The notes beneath the pieces are model-generated. The model saw nothing but the letters and a program-made list of their open reading frames with translations. It did no database searches and was not told the origin of the DNA. Positions 43,572 to 52,471 of a stretch of 64,000 bases of DNA are shown in pieces (position 1 is the first letter of the stretch; each line of letters opens with the position of its first letter). This stretch comes from JAAFJM01 sp964529175 (lineage in GTDB: Bacteria > Bacteroidota > Bacteroidia > UKL13-3), in NCBI GenBank assembly GCA_964529175.1, contig CAZGVO010000015.1:23877-87876 (forward strand). The letters run 5' to 3'. The translations under genes were made by a program, and so were the position numbers.

Positions 43572-43602
43572 AACCGAACCTTTATAGGTTTGGTTTTTTT
43601 TT
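43572..43602 (+). terminator. Rho-independent terminator
   Basis: AACCGAACCT (43572-43581) pairs with AGGTTTGGTT (43586-43595, one wobble), followed by a T-run. Confidence 0.88.
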
Positions 43603-43658
43603 GTCTTTTTTTACCTCAAAATCAAACAAAATTTGTACTATTTTGTATATAATTAAAA

Positions 43659-44225
43659 ATGAACTATTTAGAGTATAAAACCTTATTAAACAATTTGATG
43701 GCGGAAGGTAAAACTACTGGAAGCGATCAATCGGAAGCAATGATTCATTATGCAGAGTTGAATATTCAGCGAATGAAAAGATTAGATAAAACCACAGTAC
43801 TTTTAGGTGAATGGGAACAATTTCTTGATAAAATGAAAGGGAATTTAAAATGGGTAGTTTTAACCGAAGGTTGGTGTGGCGATGCCGCTCAAATAGTTCC
43901 TGTTATTAATAAAATTGTTGAAGCTTCAAATGGGAAAATTAGCCTAGAATTACTGCTAAGAGATGAAAATTTGGTGTTAATGGACAAATATTTGACCAAT
44001 GGAGGAAGGGCCATTCCTAAATTAATTTGTTATGACGAAAATAACAATGAATTATGGAATTGGGGGCCAAGGCCTAAAGGAGCTCAAGATTTTATTAACC
44101 AATTAAAAGCAGAAGGTGCAGATTTGATGAAAATAAAAACTGATTTGCATTTATGGTACACTAAAAATAAAACCATTGATACCCAAAATGAAATTATGAG
44201 CATGTTTTCGATGGCTCAAAATTAA
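43659..44225 (+). CDS. Thioredoxin-like protein with single active-site cysteine
   Basis: This 188-aa protein has a thioredoxin-like core. WVVLTEGWCGDAAQIVPVINKI takes the place of the W-C-G-P-C motif, so only the first cysteine remains. The cis-proline region is present as GGRAIPKLICYD. The same WCGD form is common in Bacteroidota thioredoxin-family proteins of unknown role. Without the resolving cysteine it is more likely a monothiol or non-redox protein. It is a single-gene unit with a terminator 28 bp after the stop. Confidence 0.82.
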   Translation: MNYLEYKTLLNNLMAEGKTTGSDQSEAMIHYAELNIQRMKRLDKTTVLLGEWEQFLDKMKGNLKWVVLTEGWCGDAAQIVPVINKIVEASNGKISLELLLRDENLVLMDKYLTNGGRAIPKLICYDENNNELWNWGPRPKGAQDFINQLKAEGADLMKIKTDLHLWYTKNKTIDTQNEIMSMFSMAQN

Positions 44226-44252
44226 TTCATAAATTTACTAAAACTTATATTT

Positions 44253-44280
44253 AAATGGCTGTATTATTGCAGCCATTTTT
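44253..44280 (+). terminator. Rho-independent terminator
   Basis: AAATGGCTG (44253-44261) pairs with CAGCCATTT (44270-44278), with T-rich sequence at the end, between the thioredoxin-like gene and the ABC transporter gene. Confidence 0.8.
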
Positions 44281-44297
44281 AGTTTAAAACAACTTAT

Positions 44298-46046
44298 ATG
44301 AAATTATTATTAAGCTACCTTGGTAGGTATAAAAAATTGGTTATAATATCTATATTATTTGCCATTGTTAATCAAGTTTTCTCTTTGTTAGACCCCATTA
44401 TTTTTGGTAAATTAATTGGTAATTATGCTGCTAATCCGCATGATTATACTTTTGATAGTTTTATTCAAGGTGTAGGGTTATTGATTTTAGGTGCTATAAG
44501 TGTAGCCATGGTAAGTCGAATTGCTAAGGCATTTCAAGATTACTTTGTGAGTTTGGTTATTCAAAGTTTAGGAGCCGATATGTACACAGATGGTTTAAAA
44601 CATACGTTACAAGTATCGTTTAGCCAATTTGAAGACCAACGTAGTGGTGAAACTTTAAATATTTTACAAAAAGTAAGAACAGATGTAGAAAAATTTATTT
44701 CTATTTTTATCAATGTGCTTTTCTTTTCGGTGGTAGGCATTGTATTTGTTATTATTTATGCAATTCAGGTAAATTCAATGCTTATTATTGTTTACCTAGT
44801 ATCAAGTGGGATTTTGGCTGTAATTACTAACTATTTATCGAAAAAAATAAAGAAAGTGCAAACTACCATAGTTGCTGAAACCAAGCAGTTGGCAGGAACT
44901 ACTACTGAGAGTTTACGCAATATTGAATTGGTAAAAAGTTTAGGATTAACCACTCAGGAAACGCATCGTTTGCATATTTCTACCAAAAAGATTTTGCAAT
45001 TGGAATTAAAAAAAGTTCGAAGCATTCGCAGTATTTCGTTTGTGCAGGGTACGTTTGTTAACTTTTTGCGCCAATCAATTATGTTTTTTTTATTGTATTT
45101 GGTATTTAAAGGCGAGTTAGTTGTTGCTCAAATAATTACTTTACAGTTTTTCTCTTTCTTTATATTCAATCCATTACAAGAAATGGGAAATGTAATTTTA
45201 AGTTACCGTGAGGCTGAAGCATCTTTGAATAATTTTAAGAAAATATTGGAAACTCCAGTTGAAGTTAAACCAACTAATCCTATCCTTTTGAACGATATTG
45301 AAACGCTACGTTTTGAAAATGTGTCTTTTCAGCATAGATCAGCATCTTACAAAGCATTGAGTAATATTTCGTTTGCAGTAAATAGGGGTGAAACTATTGC
45401 GTTTGTTGGCCCAAGTGGAAGTGGTAAAAGTACTTTGGTAAAACTATTAGTTGGACTTTATACACCATTAGAAGGCAATGTTATTTACAATAATATAAGC
45501 TATAACGAAATTGAAATTGATGAATTACGCGCGCAACTTGGATTTGTAACTCAAGATACACAACTTTTTAGTGGCACTATTAAAGAAAACTTATTGTTTG
45601 TTAAACCAAACGCTACCGATGAGCAAATAAATGAAGCGTTAGAAAGAGCTAGCTGTAATAATTTATTAGAGCGAAGCGAAAATGGTTTGCATACTGTAAT
45701 TGGTGAAGGTGGAATGAAATTAAGTGGTGGTGAAAAGCAACGATTATCAATAGCTAGGGCATTGTTACGTAAACCAAAATTGTTAGTTTTTGATGAGGCA
45801 ACATCAGCTTTAGACTCTATAACCGAAGAAGAAATTACCAATACCATTCAACAAATTGGAACTAGAAAAGAACAAATAACTGTGTTAATTGCACATAGAT
45901 TATCAACCATAATGCATGCAGACAAAATATTTGTACTTGAAAAAGGCGAAATTATTGAAACTGGCAAACATGAAGAATTATTAGCTGAAAAAGGCTTGTA
46001 TTATGCCATGTGGCGTCAGCAAATTGGCGAACGTAAGCAGGTTTAG
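44298..46046 (+). CDS. ABC transporter, fused permease and ATPase (MsbA-like exporter)
   Basis: This 582-aa half-transporter has six membrane helices in the first roughly 320 residues and a nucleotide-binding domain after. Walker A is GPSGSGKST (371-379), the ABC signature LSGGEKQRLS begins at residue 475, and Walker B is LVFDEATSALD (D499). The H-loop is IAHRLST. It would work as a homodimer exporting lipids or other hydrophobic substances. The substrate cannot be told. It stands alone between a terminator and a tandem repeat. Confidence 0.93.
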   Translation: MKLLLSYLGRYKKLVIISILFAIVNQVFSLLDPIIFGKLIGNYAANPHDYTFDSFIQGVGLLILGAISVAMVSRIAKAFQDYFVSLVIQSLGADMYTDGLKHTLQVSFSQFEDQRSGETLNILQKVRTDVEKFISIFINVLFFSVVGIVFVIIYAIQVNSMLIIVYLVSSGILAVITNYLSKKIKKVQTTIVAETKQLAGTTTESLRNIELVKSLGLTTQETHRLHISTKKILQLELKKVRSIRSISFVQGTFVNFLRQSIMFFLLYLVFKGELVVAQIITLQFFSFFIFNPLQEMGNVILSYREAEASLNNFKKILETPVEVKPTNPILLNDIETLRFENVSFQHRSASYKALSNISFAVNRGETIAFVGPSGSGKSTLVKLLVGLYTPLEGNVIYNNISYNEIEIDELRAQLGFVTQDTQLFSGTIKENLLFVKPNATDEQINEALERASCNNLLERSENGLHTVIGEGGMKLSGGEKQRLSIARALLRKPKLLVFDEATSALDSITEEEITNTIQQIGTRKEQITVLIAHRLSTIMHADKIFVLEKGEIIETGKHEELLAEKGLYYAMWRQQIGERKQV

Positions 46047-46090
46047 TTGGTTTTGTTAATTAAGTTAATTACAAGAAAACAACAGATATA

Positions 46091-46138
46091 TTAATATATT
46101 AATACATTAATACATTAATACATTAACACATAAACACT
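46091..46138 (+). repeat. 8-bp tandem repeat, about five units
   Basis: TTAATATA, three exact TTAATACA units, TTAACACA and a decayed TAAACACT follow head to tail. They lie in the leader between the ABC transporter gene and the dipeptidase gene. The unit number could vary by slippage. Confidence 0.8.
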
Positions 46139-46185
46139 CCAAAACATCAACATTTTAACACCCCCAAAACTTAAACATATAAAAA

Positions 46186-47649
46186 ATGAATAACACCGTT
46201 AGAGAACAAGATCCAATTGAATTATGGAACAATTTTGCAGATTTAAATGCAGTTCCGCGCGCTTCAAAAAAGGAAGAACGTGTAATTGAGTTCATGATAA
46301 ATTTTGGCAAAAAACTAGGTTTGGAAACTTATAAAGATGAGGTTGGGAATGTAATTATTAAAAAGCCCGCTTCAGCCGGAATGGAAAATAGAGTAGTAGT
46401 GGCTTTGCAAAGTCATTTGGATATGGTTCATCAAAAAAATGCCAGTACCAATTTCGATTTTGATACACAAGGAATTGACATGTATGTAGAAGGCGATTGG
46501 ATAAAAGCCAATGGTACCACTTTGGGCGCTGATAATGGAATTGGTGTAGCTTCCATTATGACAATTTTAGCTTCTAAAACGATTGCTCATCCGCCAATTG
46601 AAGCATTGTTTACCATTGATGAAGAAACCGGAATGACAGGTGCTTTAGGTTTAAAAGGTGGTTTATTAGATGCTGAAATTATGTTGAACCTTGATACTGA
46701 AGATGACAACGAATTAACCATTGGATGCGCTGGAGGGGTTGATGTTACTGCCACTGGAAATTATAATGAAGTAGGTGTTGGAAGCAATTTTATAGCTAAA
46801 AAAATTAGTGTGAAAGGCTTAATTGGCGGACATTCAGGAATGGATATTCACAGAGGTAGGGGCAATGCTAATAAATTAATGAACAGAATTTTATGGCAAG
46901 CAGCTCATCAGTTCGGAGTTCAAATTAACAGCATTGATGGTGGTAGTTTGCGCAATGCCATTCCTCGCGAATCGGTTGCAACCATTGTATTACCAGCAGA
47001 TAACCAACTTAATTTTGAAGCTTTTATTAACGAACAAGAACAAATTTTTAAAGCCGAACATCATTTAACTGATCCTAATTTGGTAATTGGAATTGAAAAT
47101 ACCGAAATGCCAAATCAAGTATTGAATGGTGAATTTCAAACCAAGTTATTAAGTAGTTTGTATAGTTGTGTAAATGGCATTTACCGCATGAGTTCAAGCA
47201 TAGAAGGATTGGTGCAAACCAGTAATAATTTGGCTAGGGTTTTAGTAAAAAATGGAACTTACAGCATTCAGTGTTTAACCAGAAGTTCGGTAGATACCGA
47301 AAAAATGGATTTAGCTGCTAGCCTCCAAGCATGTTTTGAATTAATGGGAGCTAGTATAGCTTTTAGTGGTTCGTACCCGGGTTGGACACCTAATAAAGAT
47401 GCTGCCATTGTTAAATTAATGAGTGAATTATATTTTGAAAGATATAACGAACATGCTTTGGTAAGTGCTTGTCATGCTGGTTTGGAGTGTGGTATTTTAG
47501 GAACCAATTACCCTCATATTCAAATGATTTCTTTTGGGCCAAATATAAAAGGAGCACATTCACCAGATGAAAGAGTACAAATAAGTTCAGTTCAAAAATA
47601 TTGGGCGTTTTTATTGGAAACCTTGGTGAGAATTCCTGTTAAAATTTAG
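46186..47649 (+). CDS. pepD: Aminoacyl-histidine dipeptidase / cytosolic nonspecific dipeptidase (M20, PepD-like)
   Basis: This 487-aa zinc peptidase hydrolyses dipeptides in the cytoplasm. The PepD hallmarks are present. VVALQSHLDMVHQKN carries the first histidine. GTTLGADNGIGVASIM carries the bridging aspartate. FTIDEETGMTGALGL carries the catalytic and ligand glutamates. The lid domain opens with KGLIGGHSGMDIHRGRGNA, and the C-terminal CHAGLECGIL completes the site. The length and motif order are standard. The tandem repeat lies in its leader. Confidence 0.93.
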   Translation: MNNTVREQDPIELWNNFADLNAVPRASKKEERVIEFMINFGKKLGLETYKDEVGNVIIKKPASAGMENRVVVALQSHLDMVHQKNASTNFDFDTQGIDMYVEGDWIKANGTTLGADNGIGVASIMTILASKTIAHPPIEALFTIDEETGMTGALGLKGGLLDAEIMLNLDTEDDNELTIGCAGGVDVTATGNYNEVGVGSNFIAKKISVKGLIGGHSGMDIHRGRGNANKLMNRILWQAAHQFGVQINSIDGGSLRNAIPRESVATIVLPADNQLNFEAFINEQEQIFKAEHHLTDPNLVIGIENTEMPNQVLNGEFQTKLLSSLYSCVNGIYRMSSSIEGLVQTSNNLARVLVKNGTYSIQCLTRSSVDTEKMDLAASLQACFELMGASIAFSGSYPGWTPNKDAAIVKLMSELYFERYNEHALVSACHAGLECGILGTNYPHIQMISFGPNIKGAHSPDERVQISSVQKYWAFLLETLVRIPVKI

Positions 47650-47687
47650 CGATTTATTGATTTAAAAATTGATAAAATAAAAATGTA

Positions 47688-48314
47688 ATGGATAAAAAAA
47701 TGGGATATATTCTAATATTAGTTGGCATTGTTTTTCTATTATTTGGTGTATTTGTAATTGTTAAATCAAATAAAAGAAGGAATAAAAATGATACAAATGA
47801 ATTGCCAAATAAACCCAAACAAGAAAACAACAGCAAGGATGAAATAGCTGAAAATAAAGCAAAGGGTGATAGTTTTGAAAAGTTTGTAGTTAAACAATTT
47901 GATAAAAGATATTTTACCCTAAATGAATGGAGAAGCGATAAATATGTTGAAGGTATTTATGCTGTTTCAAACCATTTTCCTGATTTAGAAATAGAGTTTA
48001 ATTTAAAAACAAAAGAAGTTTCCGATAAATTTGCCATTGAATGTAAATGGCGTAAAAACTACTATCAGGGTGGTATTGAATGGGCTAATGATTATCAAAT
48101 AGACAACTATAAGAAGTATGCTGAAACTTTAAAAATTCCTGTTTTTGTGGTAATTGGTGTGGGCGGGGAGCCTGAAAATCCGAATGAATTATTTATTATT
48201 CCTTTAGGTCAAGTTACTAGTAATATATTATCAAAAGAGACTTTACTAAAATATAAAAAAATATCAAGTGATAAGGGTTTCTTTTGGGATTTTGAGAATA
48301 AAGAATTGAAGTAA
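47688..48314 (+). CDS. Membrane-anchored PD-(D/E)XK nuclease-like protein
   Basis: This 208-aa protein has a single N-terminal membrane helix (about residues 6-25, GYILILVGIVFLLFGVFVIV) and a basic Asn/Lys-rich linker. A domain with the PD-(D/E)XK layout follows: E64 in GDSFEKFV, D99 in HFPDLEIEF, and E118-x-K120 in FAIECKWRKNY. The match suggests a divalent-metal nuclease held at the inner face of the membrane. I do not recognise a named family. It is 22 bp upstream of a polytopic membrane protein gene. An alternative ATG at 47700 would remove four residues. Confidence 0.65.
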   Translation: MDKKMGYILILVGIVFLLFGVFVIVKSNKRRNKNDTNELPNKPKQENNSKDEIAENKAKGDSFEKFVVKQFDKRYFTLNEWRSDKYVEGIYAVSNHFPDLEIEFNLKTKEVSDKFAIECKWRKNYYQGGIEWANDYQIDNYKKYAETLKIPVFVVIGVGGEPENPNELFIIPLGQVTSNILSKETLLKYKKISSDKGFFWDFENKELK

Positions 48315-48336
48315 GCCAATATTCAATATTTGAATA

Positions 48337-48894
48337 ATGAAACCTAGATATTTAATAACTCCTCTTTTACTGTCTACTCAAATAATTGGAATAACTGCTG
48401 CAACTTTTTGGAATGAAATAGAAATTTTAATATTTTCTTCTGGCTTGAGTTCTATATTCATATTTTTAAATTATAAAATATTTCGTGATGAGATAGAAGT
48501 TTTTGGCTCATTTGTTGTTTTGTTTACAGCAGTGTTGGTAGCCATTTACAGTAATTATTTTGTATTAATAACCTCTTGGCCATTAGGTTATTTGTTATTA
48601 GTTTTTATAGCTAGGCGAGTATATATAATGATATATAATAAAGAACCAGAAACAGGAAAATATTTGTTTTGGCAACGTGATAGAATATATACATTGATAT
48701 TATTTAATGTATTCATGTTGTTAATGTACTTTTTTATTCTTCAGCCTTGGCAAAGTGGACGAGAGAGAATCATTTGGCTTCCAATTCTTTTTGTTGCAGT
48801 TCAATTACCATTATTGTTTATTGGTTGGTTAATAAAATGGTACCTAAATAAAAAGAGAAAAAATAGAAGAAAAAATTCGGATTTGAAGGTTTAG
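48337..48894 (+). CDS. Polytopic membrane protein of unknown function
   Basis: This 185-aa protein has about six hydrophobic helices (near residues 8-24, 28-46, 55-72, 76-92, 115-135 and 146-166). A charged loop (YNKEPETGKYLFWQRDR) and a very basic tail (KKRKNRRKNSDLK) complete it. No family is recognised. The 22-bp spacing from the membrane nuclease gene and the shared hairpins after it indicate one two-gene unit. The partners may act together at the membrane. Confidence 0.65.
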   Translation: MKPRYLITPLLLSTQIIGITAATFWNEIEILIFSSGLSSIFIFLNYKIFRDEIEVFGSFVVLFTAVLVAIYSNYFVLITSWPLGYLLLVFIARRVYIMIYNKEPETGKYLFWQRDRIYTLILFNVFMLLMYFFILQPWQSGRERIIWLPILFVAVQLPLLFIGWLIKWYLNKKRKNRRKNSDLKV

Positions 48895-48910
48895 TTTTTA
48901 AATAATATAC

Positions 48911-48954
48911 CTGAATAATAATTTGATAATGAACAAGATCAAATTATTATTCAG
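48911..48954. repeat. Perfect 16-bp inverted repeat after the nuclease cassette
   Basis: CTGAATAATAATTTGA (48911-48926) pairs exactly with TCAAATTATTATTCAG (48939-48954) around a 12-base loop. It is followed by a separate terminator 18 bases on. It lacks a T tail, so it may protect the 3' end or mark an element edge. Confidence 0.7.
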
Positions 48955-48972
48955 CTTGATAAAACTATAACA

Positions 48973-49007
48973 AAAAAACGACTTTACTTTATGTAAAGGC
49001 GTTTTTT
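48973..49007. terminator. Rho-independent terminator, probably bidirectional
   Basis: AAAAAACG-A-CTTTAC (48973-48987) pairs with GTAAAG-G-CGTTTTTT (48993-49007, one mismatch), between convergent units. Confidence 0.85.
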
Positions 49008-49026
49008 ATGATTATAAGTGAAAACT

Positions 49027-49872
49027 TTAACCAGCAAACTCGTTTATCCACGCTACTAATTGAGTGGCATGCTCTCCATATAACATGGTATGGTGATTAC
49101 CATTACTTACTTTAAGCGTTCCTTTTTTTAACAATCGCATGGCTTTTTGGGCTAAATAAGTAGGCAAAATGGGTTCGTGTAAATTGTATTCACCATCGGC
49201 ACTTATAAGCATGGTTTCTTGTTTTATGCTATTAAAATATAAGGCAAAAGGTTCTTTACTTACATGAGTCGCAATTTGAATAATCTGCGCCAAATCTGAC
49301 TTTGACTCCACTGTGCCATTATCATTTATGTCTATATCAGCATCGTAATATGTCTGCATGTCATCGTCCCAAAAATCCATATAAGGAGCTTGTTTTATTT
49401 GCTCAAAATACTCCTCTTTGGTGTTAAATTTTTTATCTAACCTGCTCATAGATGTTTGTAACATCAATGGTGTTTTAGGATTCATTTCGGGAGCCGCATC
49501 TAAAAATATTACCTTTTTAAAATACTTAGGATGATAATAACATAAGTAAGACGACAGCAATCCACCGAATGAGTGACCAACTAAAATAATTTCGCGGTTA
49601 GCAAACGGTTTTATTAAGCCAATTATATCATCGGCATGTTGTTTAAAACTATAACCAAATGCTGGGTGACTGCTTAAGCCGCGACCACGTAAATCAGGTA
49701 TCAACAGTTCGAAATTATCAGCCAAGCCTTTACTTAACAAACCCTCAAAGGCATGGCAATTGGCTGTAAGGCCATGCAACATTAATAAGATAGGCTTGCT
49801 TCCATTTGGATAATGCAAAAAATGTAACGTAATATTATTTACGTCTAAAAAAATACTTTTATAGTTGCTCAT
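49027..49872 (-). CDS. Alpha/beta hydrolase
   Basis: This 281-aa serine hydrolase shows the oxyanion region LLMLHGLTANCHAF, the nucleophile elbow GHSFGG (S101), and the histidine in SNGNHHTMLYGE near the C-terminus. An acid follows the core (LISADGEYN). The substrate is not known; esterase or lactonase activity is possible. I use the ATG at 49872, 1 bp after the dehydrogenase stop; an ATG at 49896 would overlap the dehydrogenase and add eight residues. The two genes form an operon, which suggests a role in hydroxybutyrate or related ester metabolism. Confidence 0.83.
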   Translation of the reverse strand: MSNYKSIFLDVNNITLHFLHYPNGSKPILLMLHGLTANCHAFEGLLSKGLADNFELLIPDLRGRGLSSHPAFGYSFKQHADDIIGLIKPFANREIILVGHSFGGLLSSYLCYYHPKYFKKVIFLDAAPEMNPKTPLMLQTSMSRLDKKFNTKEEYFEQIKQAPYMDFWDDDMQTYYDADIDINDNGTVESKSDLAQIIQIATHVSKEPFALYFNSIKQETMLISADGEYNLHEPILPTYLAQKAMRLLKKGTLKVSNGNHHTMLYGEHATQLVAWINEFAG

Positions 49873-49873
49873 A

Positions 49874-50644
49874 TTACTGTGCTGTCCAACCTCCATCTAC
49901 AGGTATTGCAGTTCCAGTAATGGTTGCTGCTTCGTCAGAAATTAAGAAAGCTGCCATTTGTACAATACTATCAATTGATATAAACGATTTGATAGCTTGT
50001 TTGCTTAACATTACTTTTTGAATTACTTCTTCGCGTGTTAAATGGTGTGCTTTCATTTGATCGCCAATTTGGTTTTCAACTATAGGTGTATGCACATAAC
50101 CTGGGCAAATGGCATTACAAGTAATATTATGAGGTGCACCTTCTAAAGCTATGGTTTTAGTAAAACCAACCACACCATGTTTTGAAGCTATATAAGCCGA
50201 TTTGTATTCGCTTGCCACCAAGCCGTGTGCTGATGCAATATTTACAATGCGGCCAAATTTTTGAGACAACATACTTGGGAAACAAAATTTGGTTAAAATA
50301 AAAGTAGCCGTTAAGTTAATGGCAATAATTTGATTCCATTTTTCTAAAGGAAAATCTTGCACGGGCGATACAAATTGAATACCGGCATTGTTTACCAAAA
50401 CATCAATTTTACCAAACTTTGCTAAAGCCTCACTAGCCATGGTTTCTATTTGCTCAGGATACAATAAATTGCATGGTGAAAATAAATAATCAATACCATG
50501 TTTTTGTGCTACTTCTGCTGCAATTTCGGCACCGTTTGCTTCTAATCCATTAAATACTATATTGTATCCTTTTGATGCTAAATTATTGGCTATAGCCAAT
50601 CCAATTCCACTTGTACTTCCTGTTATTAATGCAGTTTTTTTCAT
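49874..50644 (-). CDS. 3-hydroxybutyrate dehydrogenase (SDR family)
   Basis: This 256-aa short-chain dehydrogenase interconverts D-3-hydroxybutyrate and acetoacetate with NAD. The nucleotide site is ITGSTSGIGLAIA (residues 7-19), followed by the NNAG motif (85-88) and the catalytic set N110, S138, Y151 and K155 (SAYIASKHG). The specific features VASEYKSAYIASKHGVVGFTKT and ICPGYVHTPIVENQI match bacterial 3-hydroxybutyrate dehydrogenases. It overlaps the hydrolase only if that gene uses its longer start. Confidence 0.85.
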   Translation of the reverse strand: MKKTALITGSTSGIGLAIANNLASKGYNIVFNGLEANGAEIAAEVAQKHGIDYLFSPCNLLYPEQIETMASEALAKFGKIDVLVNNAGIQFVSPVQDFPLEKWNQIIAINLTATFILTKFCFPSMLSQKFGRIVNIASAHGLVASEYKSAYIASKHGVVGFTKTIALEGAPHNITCNAICPGYVHTPIVENQIGDQMKAHHLTREEVIQKVMLSKQAIKSFISIDSIVQMAAFLISDEAATITGTAIPVDGGWTAQ

Positions 50645-50825
50645 TACCTAAAATTTAGAAAGCAAGAATAGTAGTTTTTTTCGAAAAGTTGTATGTGTGT
50701 TAAGGTGGTTTAGTGTGAAAGTGTTTAAGTTGTTGGACGGGCTCACGTTGGGTGATTGATGAATTGCTAGATTGTCTATTGTCTATTTCTCATTTTTGTC
50801 ACTTCGTACTTTGCACTATTCGAAT

Positions 50826-51443
50826 TTAAAAAACCATTGTTCTGAAAGTTAAGTTAATACGTGGAGTAGAAACTTTAGTGGTAGGAGGTAGGCGGTGGAG
50901 CCAATGGGTTTGGGTTTCGTCTTTCATAACCAATACGCTGCCATGTTCTAAATTTAATGCTACAGTTTGTTTGTTGGTTTTGTGTTTAAATGCAAATTTG
51001 CGCTCTGCACCAAAAGTAACTGAGGCTATGGCACCATTTTTAAGCAATTCTTTTTCATCATCGCTGTGCCATGCCATGCCCTCATTGCCATTATGATACA
51101 AGTTTAACAAACACGAGTTATAAGTTTGGCCTGTAATTTTTTCTATAATTTGCTTTAAATTAGAAAGTTCTGGAGTAAATAAATGCGAGTAACGGGTGAT
51201 TTTAGAATAGGTATAACTGATTTCTTTTTCTGAGTACCAAGCTACTTTGCGGGCAGTGGTTATGTGTTTTCCAAAAATAATAGCCTCATCATTTTTCCAT
51301 AATACATTGTTTAACAAATAATTATAGTAATAGTCGGCTTCAGCTTTTGAAAATACAGTACCATAATAATTTACAGTTCCTTGGCAAGGAAGTAAGTTTT
51401 GGTGTTTGTCAAAATTAAATAGCTGCATCATTTTGTAAACCAC
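50826..51443 (-). CDS. alkB: AlkB-like alkylated DNA repair dioxygenase
   Basis: This Fe(II)/2-oxoglutarate-dependent oxygenase reverses N1-methyladenine and N3-methylcytosine damage. The 205-aa protein has the iron ligands H126-S-D128 (AWHSDDE) and H183 (HWLHRLP), and the 2-oxoglutarate arginine R195 with R201 (RINLTFR). Its start overlaps the 3' end of the ada-like gene (ATG at 51443, or 51431 or 51428), showing translational coupling. The pair is a compact alkylation repair operon. Confidence 0.95.
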   Translation of the reverse strand: MVYKMMQLFNFDKHQNLLPCQGTVNYYGTVFSKAEADYYYNYLLNNVLWKNDEAIIFGKHITTARKVAWYSEKEISYTYSKITRYSHLFTPELSNLKQIIEKITGQTYNSCLLNLYHNGNEGMAWHSDDEKELLKNGAIASVTFGAERKFAFKHKTNKQTVALNLEHGSVLVMKDETQTHWLHRLPPTTKVSTPRINLTFRTMVF

Positions 51444-52290
51444 TATTATGTGTAAATTGTTTGGCTGCTTCCCAACCTAAAATAGCAGCTTTGCGCTCGC
51501 TACCCCAACGGTATTGACCAAATTTACCCGATGATTGAATAACCCGATGGCATGGAATTATAAAGGCAATTGGATTACTTCCAATGGCAGTTCCAACTGC
51601 ACGGCTTGCATTGGCATTCCCAATATTTTGAGCCAATTTACCATAAGTAGTAAAATTGCCCTTAGGAATTTTAAGCAATGCTTCCCACACTTTTATTTGA
51701 AAATCGGTTCCTTTTAAGTGTAAGTTTAAAGGTTGGTTAGCCAAGTTTTTATTATTTAAAACCAAAGCTGCGGTTTGATGGATAGGTATTTGATTTTGTA
51801 TAAAATTGGCTTTCGGAAACTGAAGTCGCAGTTCGGTTAGAGCCTCGTTATTATTGCTGTTAAACATTAAAAAACAAATGCCTTTTGTAGTTGCTCCAAT
51901 AAGGTATTTTCCAAAAATACTTTCTTCAAAATGGTAATAAATGGATAGATTTTCTCCTTCGTTTTTATATTCAGCCGGAGTCATTCCTTCTATATTTATG
52001 AATAAATCGTGGAGGCGGCTGGTGCTTGAAAGGCCCATTTCAATAGCAGTATTAAATAATGTTTGTTGCTCATTTCTAAGCATTTGTTTGGCATAATTAA
52101 TATTTAAAAACTGCAAGAATTTTTTAGGACTAACACCTGCCCAATCAGAAAAAAGCCTTTGGAAATGAAAAGGGCTCATATTTAAATGATTAGCTATTTG
52201 CTCTAAACTTGGCTGTATTTTAAAATTGGATTCTAAAAACTTTAAAGCTTGCGCAATTTGCTCATAATAATAGCTATTAGTGTTTTCCAT
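51415..52290 (-). CDS. Ada-like protein: AraC-type DNA-binding domain plus O6-methylguanine-DNA methyltransferase
   Basis: This 291-aa protein joins an N-terminal AraC-type helix-turn-helix domain (about residues 8-110, HFQRLFSDWAGVSPKKFLQF) to a C-terminal methyltransferase domain. The suicide cysteine C247 is in IPCHRVIQ, preceded by the helix-turn-helix NFTTYGKLA. It lacks the zinc-binding, methyl-phosphotriester-sensing N-terminal domain of E. coli Ada. It may therefore not sense DNA methylation the same way. It is the first gene of an operon with alkB. Confidence 0.93.
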   Translation of the reverse strand: MENTNSYYYEQIAQALKFLESNFKIQPSLEQIANHLNMSPFHFQRLFSDWAGVSPKKFLQFLNINYAKQMLRNEQQTLFNTAIEMGLSSTSRLHDLFINIEGMTPAEYKNEGENLSIYYHFEESIFGKYLIGATTKGICFLMFNSNNNEALTELRLQFPKANFIQNQIPIHQTAALVLNNKNLANQPLNLHLKGTDFQIKVWEALLKIPKGNFTTYGKLAQNIGNANASRAVGTAIGSNPIAFIIPCHRVIQSSGKFGQYRWGSERKAAILGWEAAKQFTHNSGLQNDAAI

Positions 52291-52443
52291 ATTGGTTTTA
52301 CACTTGCGAAACTACTTTAAAATGGTGTAATAATAAATCCGAAAATTGCTATTTTATTATAGATAAGGTGATTGCAAAAAACAGGGTGGTTTGATTGTTG
52401 AAATTATTAATAAATTATTTACTAACCATTTAATTAATTTATA

Positions 52444-52451
52444 TACTTTTG
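52444..52451 (+). promoter_or_regulatory. Promoter -7 element TACTTTTG
   Basis: This TAnnTTTG element lies 21 bases before the ATG at 52472, in the context TATATACTTTTGCAGC shared with the T9SS gene at 42851. It rules out any start further upstream. Confidence 0.7.
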
Positions 52452-52471
52452 CAGCCAATAAATTTTATAGA

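Noticed and set aside
46091..46138. Possible CRISPR array
   Set aside because: The units are 8 bp with no spacers, and no cas genes are present in the window.
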